Assembly: GCF_032854445.1 (NCBI RefSeq)
Contig: NC_088296.1
Location: 3,743,246-3,807,245 of the forward strand
Origin: Liolophura sinensis
Lineage: Eukaryota; Mollusca; Polyplacophora; Chitonida; Chitonidae
Direction: 5' to 3'
DNA: 64,000 bases
The notes below the pieces were generated by a model that saw only the letters and a list, made by a program, of their open reading frames with translations, had not been told where the DNA came from and ran no database searches. This document shows, piece after piece, positions 1-11,012 of this stretch (positions within the stretch are counted from its first letter, which is position 1; each line of letters begins with the position of its first letter). The position numbers were made by a program, and so were the translations under genes.

Positions 1-1844
1 TGCAAACAAATATCAGGGTCACGCGCAACCCCGAAAGTTAGACGCTTCAGGGAAAGCTAGAACAACTCATTAATAGTCACTGTTTCGTATCACTCACATC
101 CCGTAACAAATGAACAACAATCATCTTTCATACCATAGTAAAGAAAATAATCAAAATCTACAGAGGCCCATGTAACATTTAAAACCTATCCACTGTTTCA
201 CATTCGATTCCCTTTCTTGTTACGCTTGGAAACGAATTCGATGAAAGGTAGTTTGCCTTATTAGATAACTTTTGGACGAAAATCCAAAATCCACATAGAA
301 AGTCAGTTATTGACGGGAAGAAAGCTTAATTCGAGATGCCAACTGGGCATATTATTTCAAGACAACCGTACTGTGTACACATGCGTACATCATTTTTTTT
401 TGTCAACAATATTTTTTAGGCTGTGTGTCACAAAGAAATGGGAATTTCGGTTAATAAACATGTTTTAGATACAATCACACTGACAGATTTCAACAGAATA
501 TTTTTGGCAGCGTCATCCAAAACAAACGTGCCGAACGAACCAGGACTGTCGTCTGCACAGGGTAAAGACAACTATTTCTCATCAGCCGGACATTTGACCA
601 AATCACGTTCTCGCGAGAGTTTGTTTGCCGAGTACGAATCTCGCAGATGTTACGGTTAGGTAGGGGAAAACTCAAGATTTGAAGAAAAATTGTCACAAAC
701 GTTCCTATGGACAGGTAGCATGCTATTTTTGAGCGGGGATTTAACATCACGGGTTGGCACGGTAGCGGACAGTGTCCGGTTTGCGCCGGGATTTGCCAGA
801 ACAGATCGGCAGTTGTCGGTAAAAATCGGAAAATATCGGAAAATGGCTGACGGAGGGAAGTGCATGAATCAATGGTAATGGCTTAAAGGAGAAGAAAACT
901 TAAAAACATCACACTATGGGTTGAAAAGAGAACATTTCTTTCTATCTGGTGGTGCCTGCTGCATAATTTTGCGATTTTTTCTCGCCATACACATAAAGCC
1001 TGAAAATGGCAAAGCTGGCATAAATCGCTGAGTCCATCCCTGTAATTTATGCTGGAGGTGTATTGCCTCCCAGGCAATGAGAGTAGTTAAAACTGCCGGT
1101 TTGTTCGTGTAAACTTGGAACCTACGTCCAACATTCCCGATCGTCAAGCGGAAAACGAACTGTACGGTTCGCTACCTTCTGGGAAGAAGAGTTCTACCGG
1201 AAATGTACGAACTGCACTTCGGCGGTTTCCGACGGCAATTCTCCTCCTAACACAATAGACTTTAGGACTAGTTCTTAGCGAAAATGGAGGCGCCCACAGC
1301 GGATTTTGGCGCTGGCTTTATTTATTAGAATTTTTGCTATGGCATGCACATGCGAGAAAAAGCATACTCTTTTCAATGGTACATGTATTTGATTGACATT
1401 TAAATTTTCTTAAACTTTGGTAATCTTGCAGCGATATTGTAGCGATGGAGACTGCATGGTGATTAGGCCTAACAACCATGCAACCTAGGAAAAGGCCAGT
1501 TTAATTTCTTTTTAAAAAACTCTAGGCAGCATAGCGTCCACTGGATTTCAAATTTAAAAATGTAGGCGAATTTCTCTAAGCTTGCTCCGTCTCAAACGTT
1601 TGCTTTTTTGAGTAAATATCCTTGCAAATAAAATCTAGGACAAAAGGTGGAACAGATCGCTGTTTTTTTGACTGCTGTCCTCTGAAGGATATGCCACCAT
1701 GCGATTTGAAGAAGCCTCATCTGTACGCTAACTGATGTACGCATCCCATGCCTTAATTTTCATGCTTCAAGTGCAGCCTTGCATACAGGAGCAACCTATA
1801 GTGTAGCGCTCTCAGATAAATGAATTGCTTCGGAAAGTTTTAGC
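1..1844. other. No recognised gene or repeat
   Basis: I see no exon with convincing coding character, no RNA gene and no known repeat here. Short open frames at 423-659 and on the opposite strand at 490-865 overlap each other and look random. The stretch around 1090-1320 is richer in CG dinucleotides than its surroundings and could be an unmethylated regulatory region, but nothing decides this. Confidence 0.4.
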
Positions 1845-2545
1845 CTGGACAACCTAGTTTGAAGCTATTTATTTTCTTCCCAAACGATCTGAATGGAATG
1901 TAAACGCGAATTTTCTATGACTTTTATACGTTGTATGTTAAATGTCCATTAACATACATGTATATTCACATCAAACCAGTAGCACAGAAGGGCGCGGTCA
2001 GTTTCGTGGTGTAGTAAATCGGAGCGCAAGAGGATTAAACCACCGGCCTTTAACAAGTAACATGAAGTGTAAGGCTATTAGTTAAATGGATTGCTTCAGA
2101 ATGTTTATGAGGATGTATTTATTTATTTATTTGATTGGTGTTTTACGCCGCACTCAAGAATATTTCACTTATACGACGGCGGCCAGCATTATGGTGGGAG
2201 GAAACCGGGCAGAACCCGGGGGAAACCCACGACCATCCACAGGTTTCCGGCAGACCTTCCCACTTACGGCCCGAGAGGAAGCCAGCATGAGCTGGACTTG
2301 AACTCACAGCGACCGCATTGGTAAGAGGCTCCTGGGTCATTACGCTGTGGAGGCCTCAACATGAGGATATGAAGCGATTTATTTTCTTCCCAAATGATGC
2401 AAATAAATTGTTTAAGCGAATTGTGAAATTATTACACGGACGACTTTCATACGTCAAACCAGTAAGAAGACGGCGACCAGCATAGTGGGTGTTGTAAATA
2501 GGAATGCTCGGAATAAACCTTCGGCCTTTGGCAAGTAACTAATGG
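1845..2545. repeat. Diverged tandem duplication split by a SINE
   Basis: The stretch at about 1845-2070 and the stretch at about 2363-2545 share a series of matching blocks in the same order, beginning near a TTTATTTTCTTCCCAAA motif and ending near GGCCTTT-ACAAGTAAC-type sequence. They appear to be an old direct duplication, now interrupted by the SINE at 2118-2360. Identity is moderate with several indels, so the duplication predates most other repeats in the window. Confidence 0.55.
2118..2360 (-). mobile_element. SINE-A, near full length
   Basis: SINE-A is the main tRNA-derived short interspersed element of this window. Read in its own sense it has a tRNA-like head with GGCTCAGTCGGTTAGCGCG (A-box-like) and GTGAGTTCAAGTCC (B-box-like), a GC-rich body containing GCTGGCCGCCGTCGTATAAG, and a tail ending in AACACCAATCAAATAAATA. 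This copy lies on the minus strand and keeps head, body and tail, but a piece of the head around the A box has been lost. Confidence 0.9.
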
Positions 2546-2837
2546 ACTTTCTCACATGTGACGTGAGATTCTAATGGAAGGATAGTTATCTCCGACATAT
2601 TTCATGTAAGACGACAGGAACGACAAATTTATACACACAAAGGCTGAAAACTCATCGGTGCCTTGAATTAAAGCCCAGAGAAGCAGGAAAGGCGGAAAAT
2701 ATCCAACAAATCTCTGTCTTCAGTAGTATCACCGCTTATTTTCGTATCTTTCGACGCACACATTCTTCGTTAATTATCCTACACTACTACAGCCATTACC
2801 CGGACCATGCCCATTTTCGGCTTAAAACAAAACGAAA

Positions 2838-2884
2838 TATTCCTGAGTACGGTGTATAACACCAATCAGACAAATAAATAAATA
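2838..2884 (+). mobile_element. SINE-A 3' tail fragment
   Basis: Only the tail of SINE-A is present: a stretch resembling TTGAGTACGGCGTAAAACACC followed by an AAATAAATAAATA run. It is a 5'-truncated copy, as is common for LINE-mobilised SINEs. Confidence 0.6.
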
Positions 2885-3336
2885 CTACCACAGCCACCAT
2901 GTTCGACAAGTGAGAGAGCCTGTAAACCACATCTCATAGCGAGAAAACCACAACATATAGCGAGGAGACCTCATCTTATCGCGAATAAGTTCAAGTGTAT
3001 CGCCCATGAAGGGGTCATGCAAGCGAAAACAAAATGGTGGTTCGCCTGAAAAACAATTGCCAACACGATACGAATCTGCCGGTGAAATTAATTCCTGGTT
3101 AGTAATCGAAAGGTCAATTTCCAATAAAACCATGAATCCAATACACCAAACTTTGTTGATAGGCATTGTAACTAAGAACCTTGTCTAGTTTATAAGCAAG
3201 ATAACATTCTTTCCTTTTCGGCCTATATGTATCCAGATTGTCAGTCATCTTGTACCGTATCACCACAAAACCATCACATGCATGCAGTCGTTGTGAAGAA
3301 CAACCGCAGATTTATAAAATAATACACAAATTACAC

Positions 3337-3445
3337 AAAAGATTAATCTGTTAATTAATCTGTTCTGTTAATTTTAACAGAACACATTCTAGCATCACTC
3401 GGACAACAGATGCTCTGTTAAAATAAACAGATTAATTTTTTTTAG
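3337..3445. mobile_element. MITE of the CTGTTAATTTTAACAG family
   Basis: A short AT-rich element with inverted ends: AAAGATTAATCTGTTAA at the left and AACAGATTAATTTTTTTTAG at the right. Inside are CTGTTAATTTTAACAG and a conserved ACATTCTAGCATCACTC block. The same blocks recur at 10806-11012 and, degraded, near 11165-11310, so this is a dispersed non-autonomous DNA transposon family. No transposase is encoded. Confidence 0.7.
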
Positions 3446-4450
3446 TGTACACCTTAACCTTTTTTCTTAAAGATGGAACAAGATTCCAAAAATTAAATAC
3501 ATAAATATGATTTTTTTCATATTGCGCAAAGTACATGTCAGTGTACCTTAAAAATTTTGTACATACTGTTCGTAATGCGCATGCGTAATTACCACAAAAT
3601 AAACATTTCCTAACAAACAAACTATAACTGAGATTTTAATTTTTAAAACGTGTGAAATAGTCTTGTCTCCTTGAATTCATTTCTATATAGATATACTGTT
3701 ATCTCCTGTAACATTTGTCACCTAATGGAACACGGCCCATGACCTTGACGTGTGGAGGTGCCACACGGTCGCGTCAGTGACGAACAGAGATAAGAAACAC
3801 TTGCACTTCAACAAAATCGGCGGAAAAAAAAGAGTCGTTTTCTTTGTTTTCGTAAATTGTGTGACAAACGTCTGTTTTCTCGGGTGACTTTTAAATACCG
3901 AAGCATGGCGCTGTTGATACTTTAATAGCGATACGCTTCAAACTGTCGCAAGGAGAACACGTTTAGCAACTGCTCACGGTTTGTCCTTCTGATATGGCTG
4001 TTTGCTCGGCATATATTTGTGATTTACCTCGGCCCAAGGCCTGCATACTCCTATCATGTCTTTAAATATAATCCTCTCAAAGGCCGAAAATAATGTGCAC
4101 AGAGCTTCAATTCACATTGATATGCGTTTCTAAAAGAATAAGGTCTGTAATACACTGCCGCATAAGACTTTCAGAATGGTACAAATATCACAACATGAAA
4201 AAAAAAGCTATTCAATGTCCTTAATCACTGCTGCTCACCTTATTTTGCTAAAATTATCCACGCTACGAATTATTATTAAATTTGTTAGAACTGTTGACGG
4301 AGACTGGTTTCACAGTGAAACTTCTTGAGCTAACCCCTTCATGCGCCGAGATATTTGCTTTATTTATTTACTTGATTCCCCGAGGCCTAGTCCCTTTGCA
4401 TTGCTTTGATGTTATTGTATGTTAAATGTTATAACAACGCAGTATTTTGA
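3446..4450. other. No recognised gene or repeat
   Basis: AT-rich DNA without convincing exons. Nothing here matches the repeats seen elsewhere in the window. Confidence 0.4.
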
Positions 4451-4454
4451 GTAA

Positions 4455-4722
4455 TTCTAGACCAGTGACGTCCAATACATTGCCATACACATCACTTTTT
4501 TTTATCGAATTCAACTTAAGCCACGCTATAGGGGGCGTGTAATTTGCTACTATATCTAAACATTTACTTCTTTCAATAACATTCAGAATAAACCCCTAAC
4601 TGAGGTAACTTCACAAGAGGCTCTATTTCACCGGTGATGTGTGACCATGTGCCAGCCATCACACTTTTGTCACTGCTCTACATTGTTTTACTCTCTATGC
4701 TCTACGTCTTTAATTATAGTAT
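4455..4722 (+). repeat. Dispersed element carrying one 48-bp minisatellite unit
   Basis: This stretch is homologous to the reverse complement of about 29500-29790 and 34480-34750, and to pieces of 16690-17720. Shared landmarks in order are GAGTAATTCTAGACCAGTGACG, GGGCGTGTAATTTGCTACT, TTTCACCGGTGA and CAGCCATCACAC, followed by one unit of the 48-bp minisatellite that is expanded at 17722-19268. Several loci therefore share unique flank plus minisatellite, which points to a mobile element with an internal tandem repeat rather than a free satellite. Its class is not shown by the sequence. Confidence 0.55.
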
Positions 4723-4727
4723 AAGCT

Positions 4728-4882
4728 TTATTTATTTATTTATTTGGTTTGTGTTTTGCGTCGTAGTCAAGAATATTTCACTTATACGACGGCGGCCAGC
4801 ATTATGTTGGGAGGAAACCGGGCAGAGTCGGGGGGAAACTCACGACCACCCGCAGGTTTCTGCAAGACTTTCCCACATTCGC
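4728..4882 (-). mobile_element. SINE-A, head truncated
   Basis: Minus-strand SINE-A with tail and body but no tRNA-like head. It follows directly after the minisatellite unit of the preceding dispersed element. Confidence 0.85.
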
Positions 4883-5238
4883 CGAGTATAAGTTAGCTTA
4901 ATAAATTAGCTTAAACCGAAATAATCTTAGTGTGTAAGAGTAAAATGTAAGAGAAATAACTAAAGTTCCACATCGAATTCTAGCAGTGTTTTTGTGGTAT
5001 GAACAATTCATTTGAAAACTGTCAATAGTTGAAATACTGATTTTTGTAGTACAACGTTAAAATTTCAAACGCGAACAAGGTAGATATTATTTGAATATTT
5101 TAGGAAAAAAGAAAGCGATATTCTCTCAGGTGAGCTGACAAATGGAAAGATACAGTCATTTTGTACAATTTGAATTTACAAGATCTGCCACGAAGACGTC
5201 ACCCAGAAATAAAGGGGTGATTTAAAAACCAGAACTTA
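4883..5238. other. Start of LPMO intron 1 (minus strand); nothing else seen
   Basis: AT-rich sequence downstream, on the minus strand, of the oxidase exon donor at 5234-5239. I looked in 1-5238 for the next AA15 exon, which should carry a Cys-Gly-x-Cys-Gly motif, and did not find it. Confidence 0.45.
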
Positions 5239-5239
5239 C

Positions 5240-5419
5240 AGATCTTCCGCCGCAGTAGCCTTGATTATCGTCGTAGTCCGCGGCCGGCATTGAAAACCCC
5301 ATCCGCCATTTACTAGCGCGCGAAGGTGGGTTCAGCAAGCGGGCATGGCCCTGGGCACGCCCCAAGAGAGGTGCAAATATAACACAGACGGACAGAATTA
5401 GGGTTCGTAGCCTCTGCAT
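5240..5419 (-). CDS. First exon of an AA15-type lytic polysaccharide monooxygenase (partial)
   Basis: AA15 enzymes are secreted copper enzymes that oxidatively cleave chitin or cellulose; the mature N-terminal histidine forms half of the copper-binding histidine brace. The exon encodes 60 residues. Residues 1-24 form a signal peptide (MQRLRTLILS..., hydrophobic core, AQG at the cleavage site). The mature chain would start at His25, followed by HARLLNPPSRASKWR, matching the family's His-x-Arg-Leu-x-x-Pro-x-x-Arg pattern with a nearby Trp. YDDNQGYCGG at 49-58 matches the conserved Tyr-Asn/Asp-Asp-Asn-x-x-x-Cys-Gly-Gly. The exon ends in phase 0 at a GTAAGT donor (5239 down to 5234). The remaining exons, with the second copper histidine, were not found in 1-5238. 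It is either the 5' end of a gene running off the window start or an orphan exon. The AA15 call rests on motif memory without a search. Confidence 0.8.
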
Positions 5420-6480
5420 GGCGGGATGAGCTGTGTCGCGTTATCACAGAGCGAATGTTTATCGAACACTAGACTCCGGGTAATAGGTCAGTACCCAACA
5501 CCATCGAGTCGTCACCAGAAATTTCCTCTCTCTGGGACGTTTTCACTCCCGGTCACTAAGTTCACAAAGATACTAATGAAGCGTTTTCGAACAGTTAATT
5601 ATTTCTTCGTCTTACATTGACGTCGGCTAAAGCGACGAATCTCATCGGCCAAAAATATACAGATGTCTACGTTCGCACGGCTATAAATGTCCACTAGCCT
5701 CTTTTGTGGATATGTAGAGAGGCTCAAAGCAAAGCGAAGCCTGACGAATCGTGGATTCCCCAGCGTTGTCTCCGCAGTCTCCCCCTCCTACTCTCTCAAA
5801 TTATAAAACAACGGGGTCACCCGAAGCACAAGGCGCCGTGCTTCTAGCCTCGAACTCAACTTTAAAATAAAACCCCTGAGATTTGCCGACGGCAAGCACA
5901 TCCGGGGGACGTTGATCGCGTGGTAACCTTGGTAACTTCGTACGAAGATATTTTGTATCAAGTTCTTTGGTACCGCTTTTAAAAGGACACGGTCTCCATT
6001 GCGGTACCAACCGGAGACTGACTACCAACGTGGTGGATAGTTTGATCGTAAGTAAGCAAGATTGAACGGCTTGGAACAAGGAAAATAAACAGTACAACAA
6101 TGTCGAAAAGACGTGTCAAGTGTTTGATAAAACAAGCGTTTTCTATTTAGGTCAAAATGAACCAACATCTACGAGCATATACAGCCTGATTCTTTCTTAC
6201 CTGTGTAAATTCAATATTTAAAATACAGAATCCGAAAACAGCATTTGATTTATTTTAACAATTCCTGCGGTGTCATTCGTATATAGATATATTCGTAGAT
6301 ATAGTCTCAGTGCAATTAACAAATACTGAAAATATTCACACCTGACAGAAATGTGTTGAATGTTGTTTGGCTGGTTAAGCTTAGGAGGTAATTTTTATGG
6401 GGGAAATTGAGTAGCTACAGGAGATAAGCACCACATCTTACCAGGTAGGCCTATCTGACAGATCAGTCCAACCATCATTG
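5420..6480 (-). promoter_or_regulatory. CpG-rich upstream region of the LPMO exon (inferred)
   Basis: The kilobase upstream of the oxidase start is richer in CG than the flanking DNA and holds no convincing coding exon; an opposite-strand open frame at 5801-6100 looks unrelated to any family I know. It is the natural place for the promoter and 5' untranslated region. No TATA box in a convincing position was found. The assignment comes from location only. Confidence 0.3.
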
Positions 6481-6483
6481 CAA

Positions 6484-6665
6484 GATTTATTTATTTATCT
6501 GATTGGTGTTTTACGCCGTACTCAAGAATATTTCACTTATACCGGGCAGAGCTCGAGGGAAACCCACAACCATCCGCAGGTTGCTGTCAGACCTTACCAC
6601 GTACGACCGGAGAGGAAGCCATTGCAATCCATTACAAGAGCGGGATTTGAACACTCGACCTCATT
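6484..6665 (-). mobile_element. SINE-A with internal deletion
   Basis: Minus-strand SINE-A. Tail, part of the body and a degraded head are present, but the GCTGGCCGCCGTCG segment is missing. Confidence 0.85.
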
Positions 6666-7318
6666 AGTCAAAGTTTAATTGTGCAGTACGCCCGAGGATC
6701 ACACAGCTGCCTTGGACAAACAATACAATACAAAAAAAAAAAAAAACATCTCAGCGACATGTATCTTCAGTTTTTCTAAGGCCCAAGGGGTCAGTCCTGA
6801 AATTAAGTTGCGTGCAGTGGTGGCGTCAACGGTGATAGCTGTCAAAACAACTTTGTTGCGGGGAGAGTCCAAATTGGTAGCGCTACGGTGGTTTGGCGTT
6901 TTCAGTATGTTCATTAATGACATCATTTTCGAATATTTTCCACCACCGGCGAAAAATATGCATAAAATAGTGAGGTTATTAAAATATCTGTCAACAATGA
7001 AAGGATTTTTTTGTTATCACTTTCTTCGCATTTTCCATAAAACCATACTTTTCGTTTTATAGTGCATCCTCTACATCATACGTTGCCTTAACGAATGCTA
7101 ATTTTGCTAAATTTGTGATTGAACTTAAGCGATAATTTTCGTTTTTATCATGAATGTCCAAGGCAATCCTTAGTATTTTATACTTGTACATATTTATTGC
7201 AAAAAAAAAACAATCCTTATATGTAAGTCGAGAGTTTAGAACGGTAAACTGCTTTGAAGTTAAGACAATGTCAGCCTTAAATATAAAAGCTGTTGAGTGA
7301 TCATGGTGCCTGGCTCTG
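6666..7318. other. No recognised gene
   Basis: A poly-A run at about 6731-6746 follows the SINE. A 127-residue open frame at 6679-7062 crosses this run and has no recognisable domain; I do not call it a gene. Confidence 0.4.
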
Positions 7319-7527
7319 GGATCACGAAGCGATCTTAGACTGAATTCAAAAATTCAGTCATTAAACTATATATTATATTCTTTTCCGTTATTTTAGCTGA
7401 AATTTGTTTGAAAATAACGTACCCAGAATTTACGTTGTCAAACAATGTTTTGACCTTGTTAAGGAAGAAATAACAATTTTAAAGTGATTTGAAATTCTGA
7501 CTTAAATCTAAGATCGCTTCGTGATCC
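7319..7527. mobile_element. MITE with 21-bp perfect terminal inverted repeats
   Basis: The left end GGATCACGAAGCGATCTTAG (7319-7338, plus one further base) is repeated as its exact reverse complement at 7507-7527. The inner flanks are also partly complementary (GAATTC and AATTCTG stretches). At about 209 bp and with no coding capacity it fits a miniature inverted-repeat element. No clear target-site duplication was identified. Confidence 0.7.
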
Positions 7528-7680
7528 TTGTGCTTGGAGTTTATATCTGTAGAAAACCATACATCCCGGCACCAGCGTATTACATGTGAACACATCGCTT
7601 TATCCGTTCACCTTTTTTGATGGCCAACAAAACTTCCGTATGCCCTGAACAAAGCATAAGAAAAGCTGGAGGTGTAATGA

Positions 7681-7845
7681 TAGTTATTTATTTAATTAGT
7701 GGTTTTCGTCGTACTCAAGAATATTTCACGTATTCGACGGCCGCCAGCATTATGGTGATAGGAAATCCCCATCCCCAGGTCGCTTGGCACACCTTCTCAT
7801 GTTCGAGCGAACAGGAAGCCGCCATGAGCTGGACTTAAACTCACA
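7681..7845 (-). mobile_element. SINE-A, diverged
   Basis: Minus-strand SINE-A with a shortened middle. Tail, body motif GACGGCCGCCAGCATTATGG and the GAGCTGGACTT motif survive. It is more diverged than most copies in the window. Confidence 0.8.
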
Positions 7846-8049
7846 TCGAATAGGTGAGAGACATGTGTAGCAGTGTCCATGAATGAAAGGACTTTTCCCC
7901 ACTCTGAGCTGAAAGTGATATTTAGGAATGATTACAGCGCCGTACTCTATGGCTGTGGCTGTGCCTGTGCCTGTGTGAAGGATTTCATATCTGGTATCAG
8001 GACTCAGAGGCTATAAGCGGTGTGAAGTATTATGTCAGTTGGCTGGGTG

Positions 8050-8460
8050 TGGGTGAAGTGTCGTGCCTAGCGTCAGTATTCTGTGGCTGCAGGGGTGTCG
8101 TGTTTGCGGTCAGTATATACCGTATTGAAACGGTAAAAGATGTTAGATCTGGCGTCAGTATTCTGTGAATGGGAGGACTGTCGTGTTTGGTGTCAATATA
8201 ATGTCACTGGGTGGTGTCCTACTTGGTGTCAGTATAATGTGACTGAGAGGTGTCGTGTTTGACGTCAATACAATGTGTCTGGCAGGTGTCATGTTTGGTG
8301 TTAGTATGATTTGACTGGTTTGTGTCACGTTTGGTGTCAGTATAATGTGACTGGGGGGAGTGTCGCGTCTGGAATCGAGGTTGAGTGTCATACTTGATGT
8401 TATTTGACTGTGACCAAGAGGCACAGGTGCCATGTCTGGTGTCTATACACTGCATGTGAC
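8050..8460. repeat. Minisatellite, about 36-bp unit
   Basis: Roughly nine imperfect units built around GGTGTCAGTATAATGTGACT followed by a GGGAGGTGTCGTGTTT-like segment. The same unit, in reverse complement, forms the 3' part of the SINE-C copy at 24545-24785, and one unit occurs at 43465-43510. The array therefore probably arose by local expansion of a SINE tail. Confidence 0.7.
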
Positions 8461-8609
8461 TTCCCAAGCCAGCTATCAGAGCAAGGAGACAACGTCCTGC
8501 ACATCGTACGCAGAGGTGGGAGAAACCCACAGTTTGTTGGCAGACTTTCCCATGTATATGTATGTACGACTTTGGAAAGTTGAATCCAAATAAGTAATCC
8601 AACGTTCTC

Positions 8610-8830
8610 ACAAACGTAAAGTGGAGCCTACCTAGCCAGTTAACTGACCGTGGGCCAGTGAGGTCGCAGGTTCGAATCTATCTCTCTCTGGTTTTTACTA
8701 CGGCCTTATGTCGGGGAGTGCATGGTTTAACCTACTGGGAACATTCGGGTTTCCGACACCCACAAAACTGATTATCATGCACTGGTACGACAAAAATTCT
8801 TTAGTGGCCGACTGTGTTTAATGTCAATGA
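8610..8830 (+). mobile_element. Possible tRNA-derived SINE of another family
   Basis: The segment around 8666-8680 contains GGTCGCAGGTTCGAATCTAT, a good Pol III B box, preceded by a weak A-box-like stretch near 8620. The following sequence, with GGCCTTATGTCGGGGAGTGC, is typical of SINE bodies. I have no second copy in this window to confirm it. Confidence 0.4.
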
Positions 8831-9604
8831 AATATTTAAAAATGAAATTGTAATTAACCAAATATGTAAAATTAATTTTTTCTCAGAATTCCTTGAAGTT
8901 CAAGGAATTACTTTCGTGAGAAAACTGCTCCCAATAAGCTCCCAGCTTCTAGAAACCACTTATTGTGAAAGCGGTCTTAAGAACTTGTGAAAAGCTTGTG
9001 AAACCACGATTGACGATGGAGGTGTCCATGCTTCAAGTATAGGCCCCAGCATTGCGTTATCAAAAGAGGAAGATAATTTTAGCCGTGCAGGATCAGTATT
9101 GGGCCCGCCAGGTCGCGGTACCCCTGCAACGACAGGGCCGCTGTGGTCAGCAGCCACTGCGGTTGTTCAAAATTCGCGGAATTAACCGGGAACGCGGAAC
9201 GGATTTTCACGGTCACGAGCTGCAGAGGGATGTCGTGACCAGTGCTGGGATAGATTTAGTTATCTCTACTACGACAATGGCTGATGCCTGGTTATGTGTG
9301 GCAGGAAGTGGTGTGAGAACGAGTGGATCTTGTTCGAAATCTGAATATATGGACCCTGGTCCCTGGCGGCAATTTTTTAAACGATCGACCCTTTGCCCAT
9401 TGCCTAATAGAACATTAATATGCAGAGTATTCTCCCTTCGTTTGTTGGAGGGGATTTGTGCATTTAGTAGAGGCAAAGATTTGCACTTGCTTATAAAATG
9501 TCATGTCTAAATGGTCATCATTTCCATCTACATCACAAGTTTTTAATTAAAACGCTGTAGTACATACTATATATTAAACGTTTTCGTTATAAAATTCATA
9601 AAGA
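8831..9604. other. Unassigned region with one 152-residue open frame
   Basis: The plus strand carries an open frame at 9052-9510 in a stretch of raised GC content, and the minus strand is open too at 8960-9157 and 9213-9476. The predicted peptides show no domain, signal peptide or membrane segment I recognise. No good splice signals frame them. I leave it as non-coding until there is transcript evidence. Confidence 0.35.
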
Positions 9605-9815
9605 ACCTCCGTCTCCCAGATGATTAAGGTACCAGCGCAGCGCAATGAGCAATTAGGAACCTCACACAAATGCGGTCGCTGTGAGTTCAAGCCCAGCTCA
9701 TGCTGGCTTCCTCTCCGGCCTTACGTGGAAAGGTCTTGCAACAACCATAATAGGCCTACTGGTTGCCGTCTTAAATGTGAAATATTCTTGAGTTCGGAGT
9801 ACAAACAAATAAATT
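9605..9815 (+). mobile_element. SINE-A, shortened body
   Basis: Plus-strand SINE-A with degraded head, intact GTGAGTTCAAGCCCAGCTC and GCTGGCTTCCTCTCCGGCC motifs, and a shortened 3' half ending in an AAATAAATTA tail. Confidence 0.8.
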
Positions 9816-9932
9816 ATATAGTGAGTATAACAGCATTGTTGGCCAATATCGACAGAATTGTTAAGACATCTGGCGATCTGTTTCAAGGTAATCATAGTTG
9901 TGTCTGATTCCGCTCATCGTTCTGTTACCGAG

Positions 9933-10707
9933 GCCTATTTGTATTCAACACGGTGCCATTACAGCGCGACTGAGGTCTATTTGTATTCCACACGGTGCCA
10001 TTACAACGCGACTGAGGCCTATTTGCATTCCACACGGTGCCATTACAGCGCGACCGAGGCCTATTTGTATTCCACACGGTGCCATTACAGCGCGACCGAG
10101 GCCTATTTGTATTCCACACGGTGCCATTACAGCGCGACCGAGGCCTATTTGTATTCCACACGGTGCCATTACAGCGCGACTGAGGTCTATTTGTATTCCA
10201 CACGGCGCCATTACAGCGCGACTGAGACCTATTTGTATTCCACACGGTGCCATTACAGCGCGACTGAGGCCTATTTGTATTCCACACGGTGCCATTACAG
10301 CGCGACTGAGGTCTATTTGTATTCCACACGGTGCCATTACAGCGCGACTGAGGCCTATTTGTATTCCACACGGTGCCATTACAGCGCGACTGAGGCCTAT
10401 TTGTATTCCACACGGTGCCATTACAGCGCGACTGAGGTCTATTTGTATTCCACACGGTGCCATTACAGCGCGACTGAGGCCTATTTGTATTCCACACGGT
10501 GCCATTACAGCGCGGCCGAGGCCTATTTGTATTCCACACTGTGCCTTTACGCCCCGACTGAGGCCTACTTGTATTCCACACGGTGCCATTACAGCGCGAC
10601 TGAGGCCTCTTTGTATTCCACACGGTGCCATTACAGCCCGACTGAGGCCTATTTGTATTCCACACGGTGCCATTGCAGCGCGACCGAGGCCTATTTGTAT
10701 TCTACAT
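9933..10707. repeat. Minisatellite, 42-bp unit, about 18 copies
   Basis: Units run from GCCTATTTGTATTCCACACG through GTGCCATTACAGCGCGACTG. Copies differ at one to three sites, chiefly T/C changes next to GAG and CTATTTG. Because 42 is a multiple of three, all copies stay in phase and several frames on both strands are open for over 240 codons. These long open frames are a product of the period, not evidence of a gene. Confidence 0.95.
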
Positions 10708-10805
10708 GCAAATTATTCACGGACTGCTAGTTTGAAATTTGAACTGAATACCATGACTACATTGAGCGTCATCTCTGCATCACTGAAAACAGTTGAGTGC
10801 TTTTC

Positions 10806-11012
10806 TTAAAAAAATTAATCTGTTAATTTTAACATAAAGTCTGTTGTCTTAGTGATGCCAGAATGTGGGTCTATTGTGTTACTGCAGCAGTCCGTTCTCT
10901 TAAATATAACACACGTATTCTATTAACAGAATATTGTGTTACATCAACAGACAACATTCTAACATCACTCACACAATCGAATTTCTGTTAAAATTAACAG
11001 ATCAATTTTTTG
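10806..11012. mobile_element. MITE of the CTGTTAATTTTAACAG family
   Basis: The left end AATTAATCTGTTAATTTTAA mirrors the right end TTAAAATTAACAGATCAATT, and the interior keeps the CATTCTAACATCACTC block of the copy at 3337-3445. About 207 bp with no coding capacity. Confidence 0.7.

Noticed and set aside
5801-6100. Minus-strand open frame of 99 codons upstream of the oxidase exon
   Set aside because: It starts with a hydrophobic stretch that could be read as a signal peptide, but the rest matches no family and there is no donor site in a fitting place.
8666-8680. tRNA-like B box suggesting a second tRNA gene
   Set aside because: The flanking bases do not form acceptor or anticodon stems; it fits a SINE head better. 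The same holds for the tRNA-like heads at 16545 and 47600.
9052-9510. Plus-strand open frame of 152 codons
   Set aside because: Composition and length alone are not enough. No recognisable domain, and the other strand is also open.
9858-10809. Open frames of about 290, 303, 246 and 242 codons on both strands
   Set aside because: They all follow the 42-bp minisatellite; four frames are open at once because the period is a multiple of three. There are no splice signals, signal peptide or domain.
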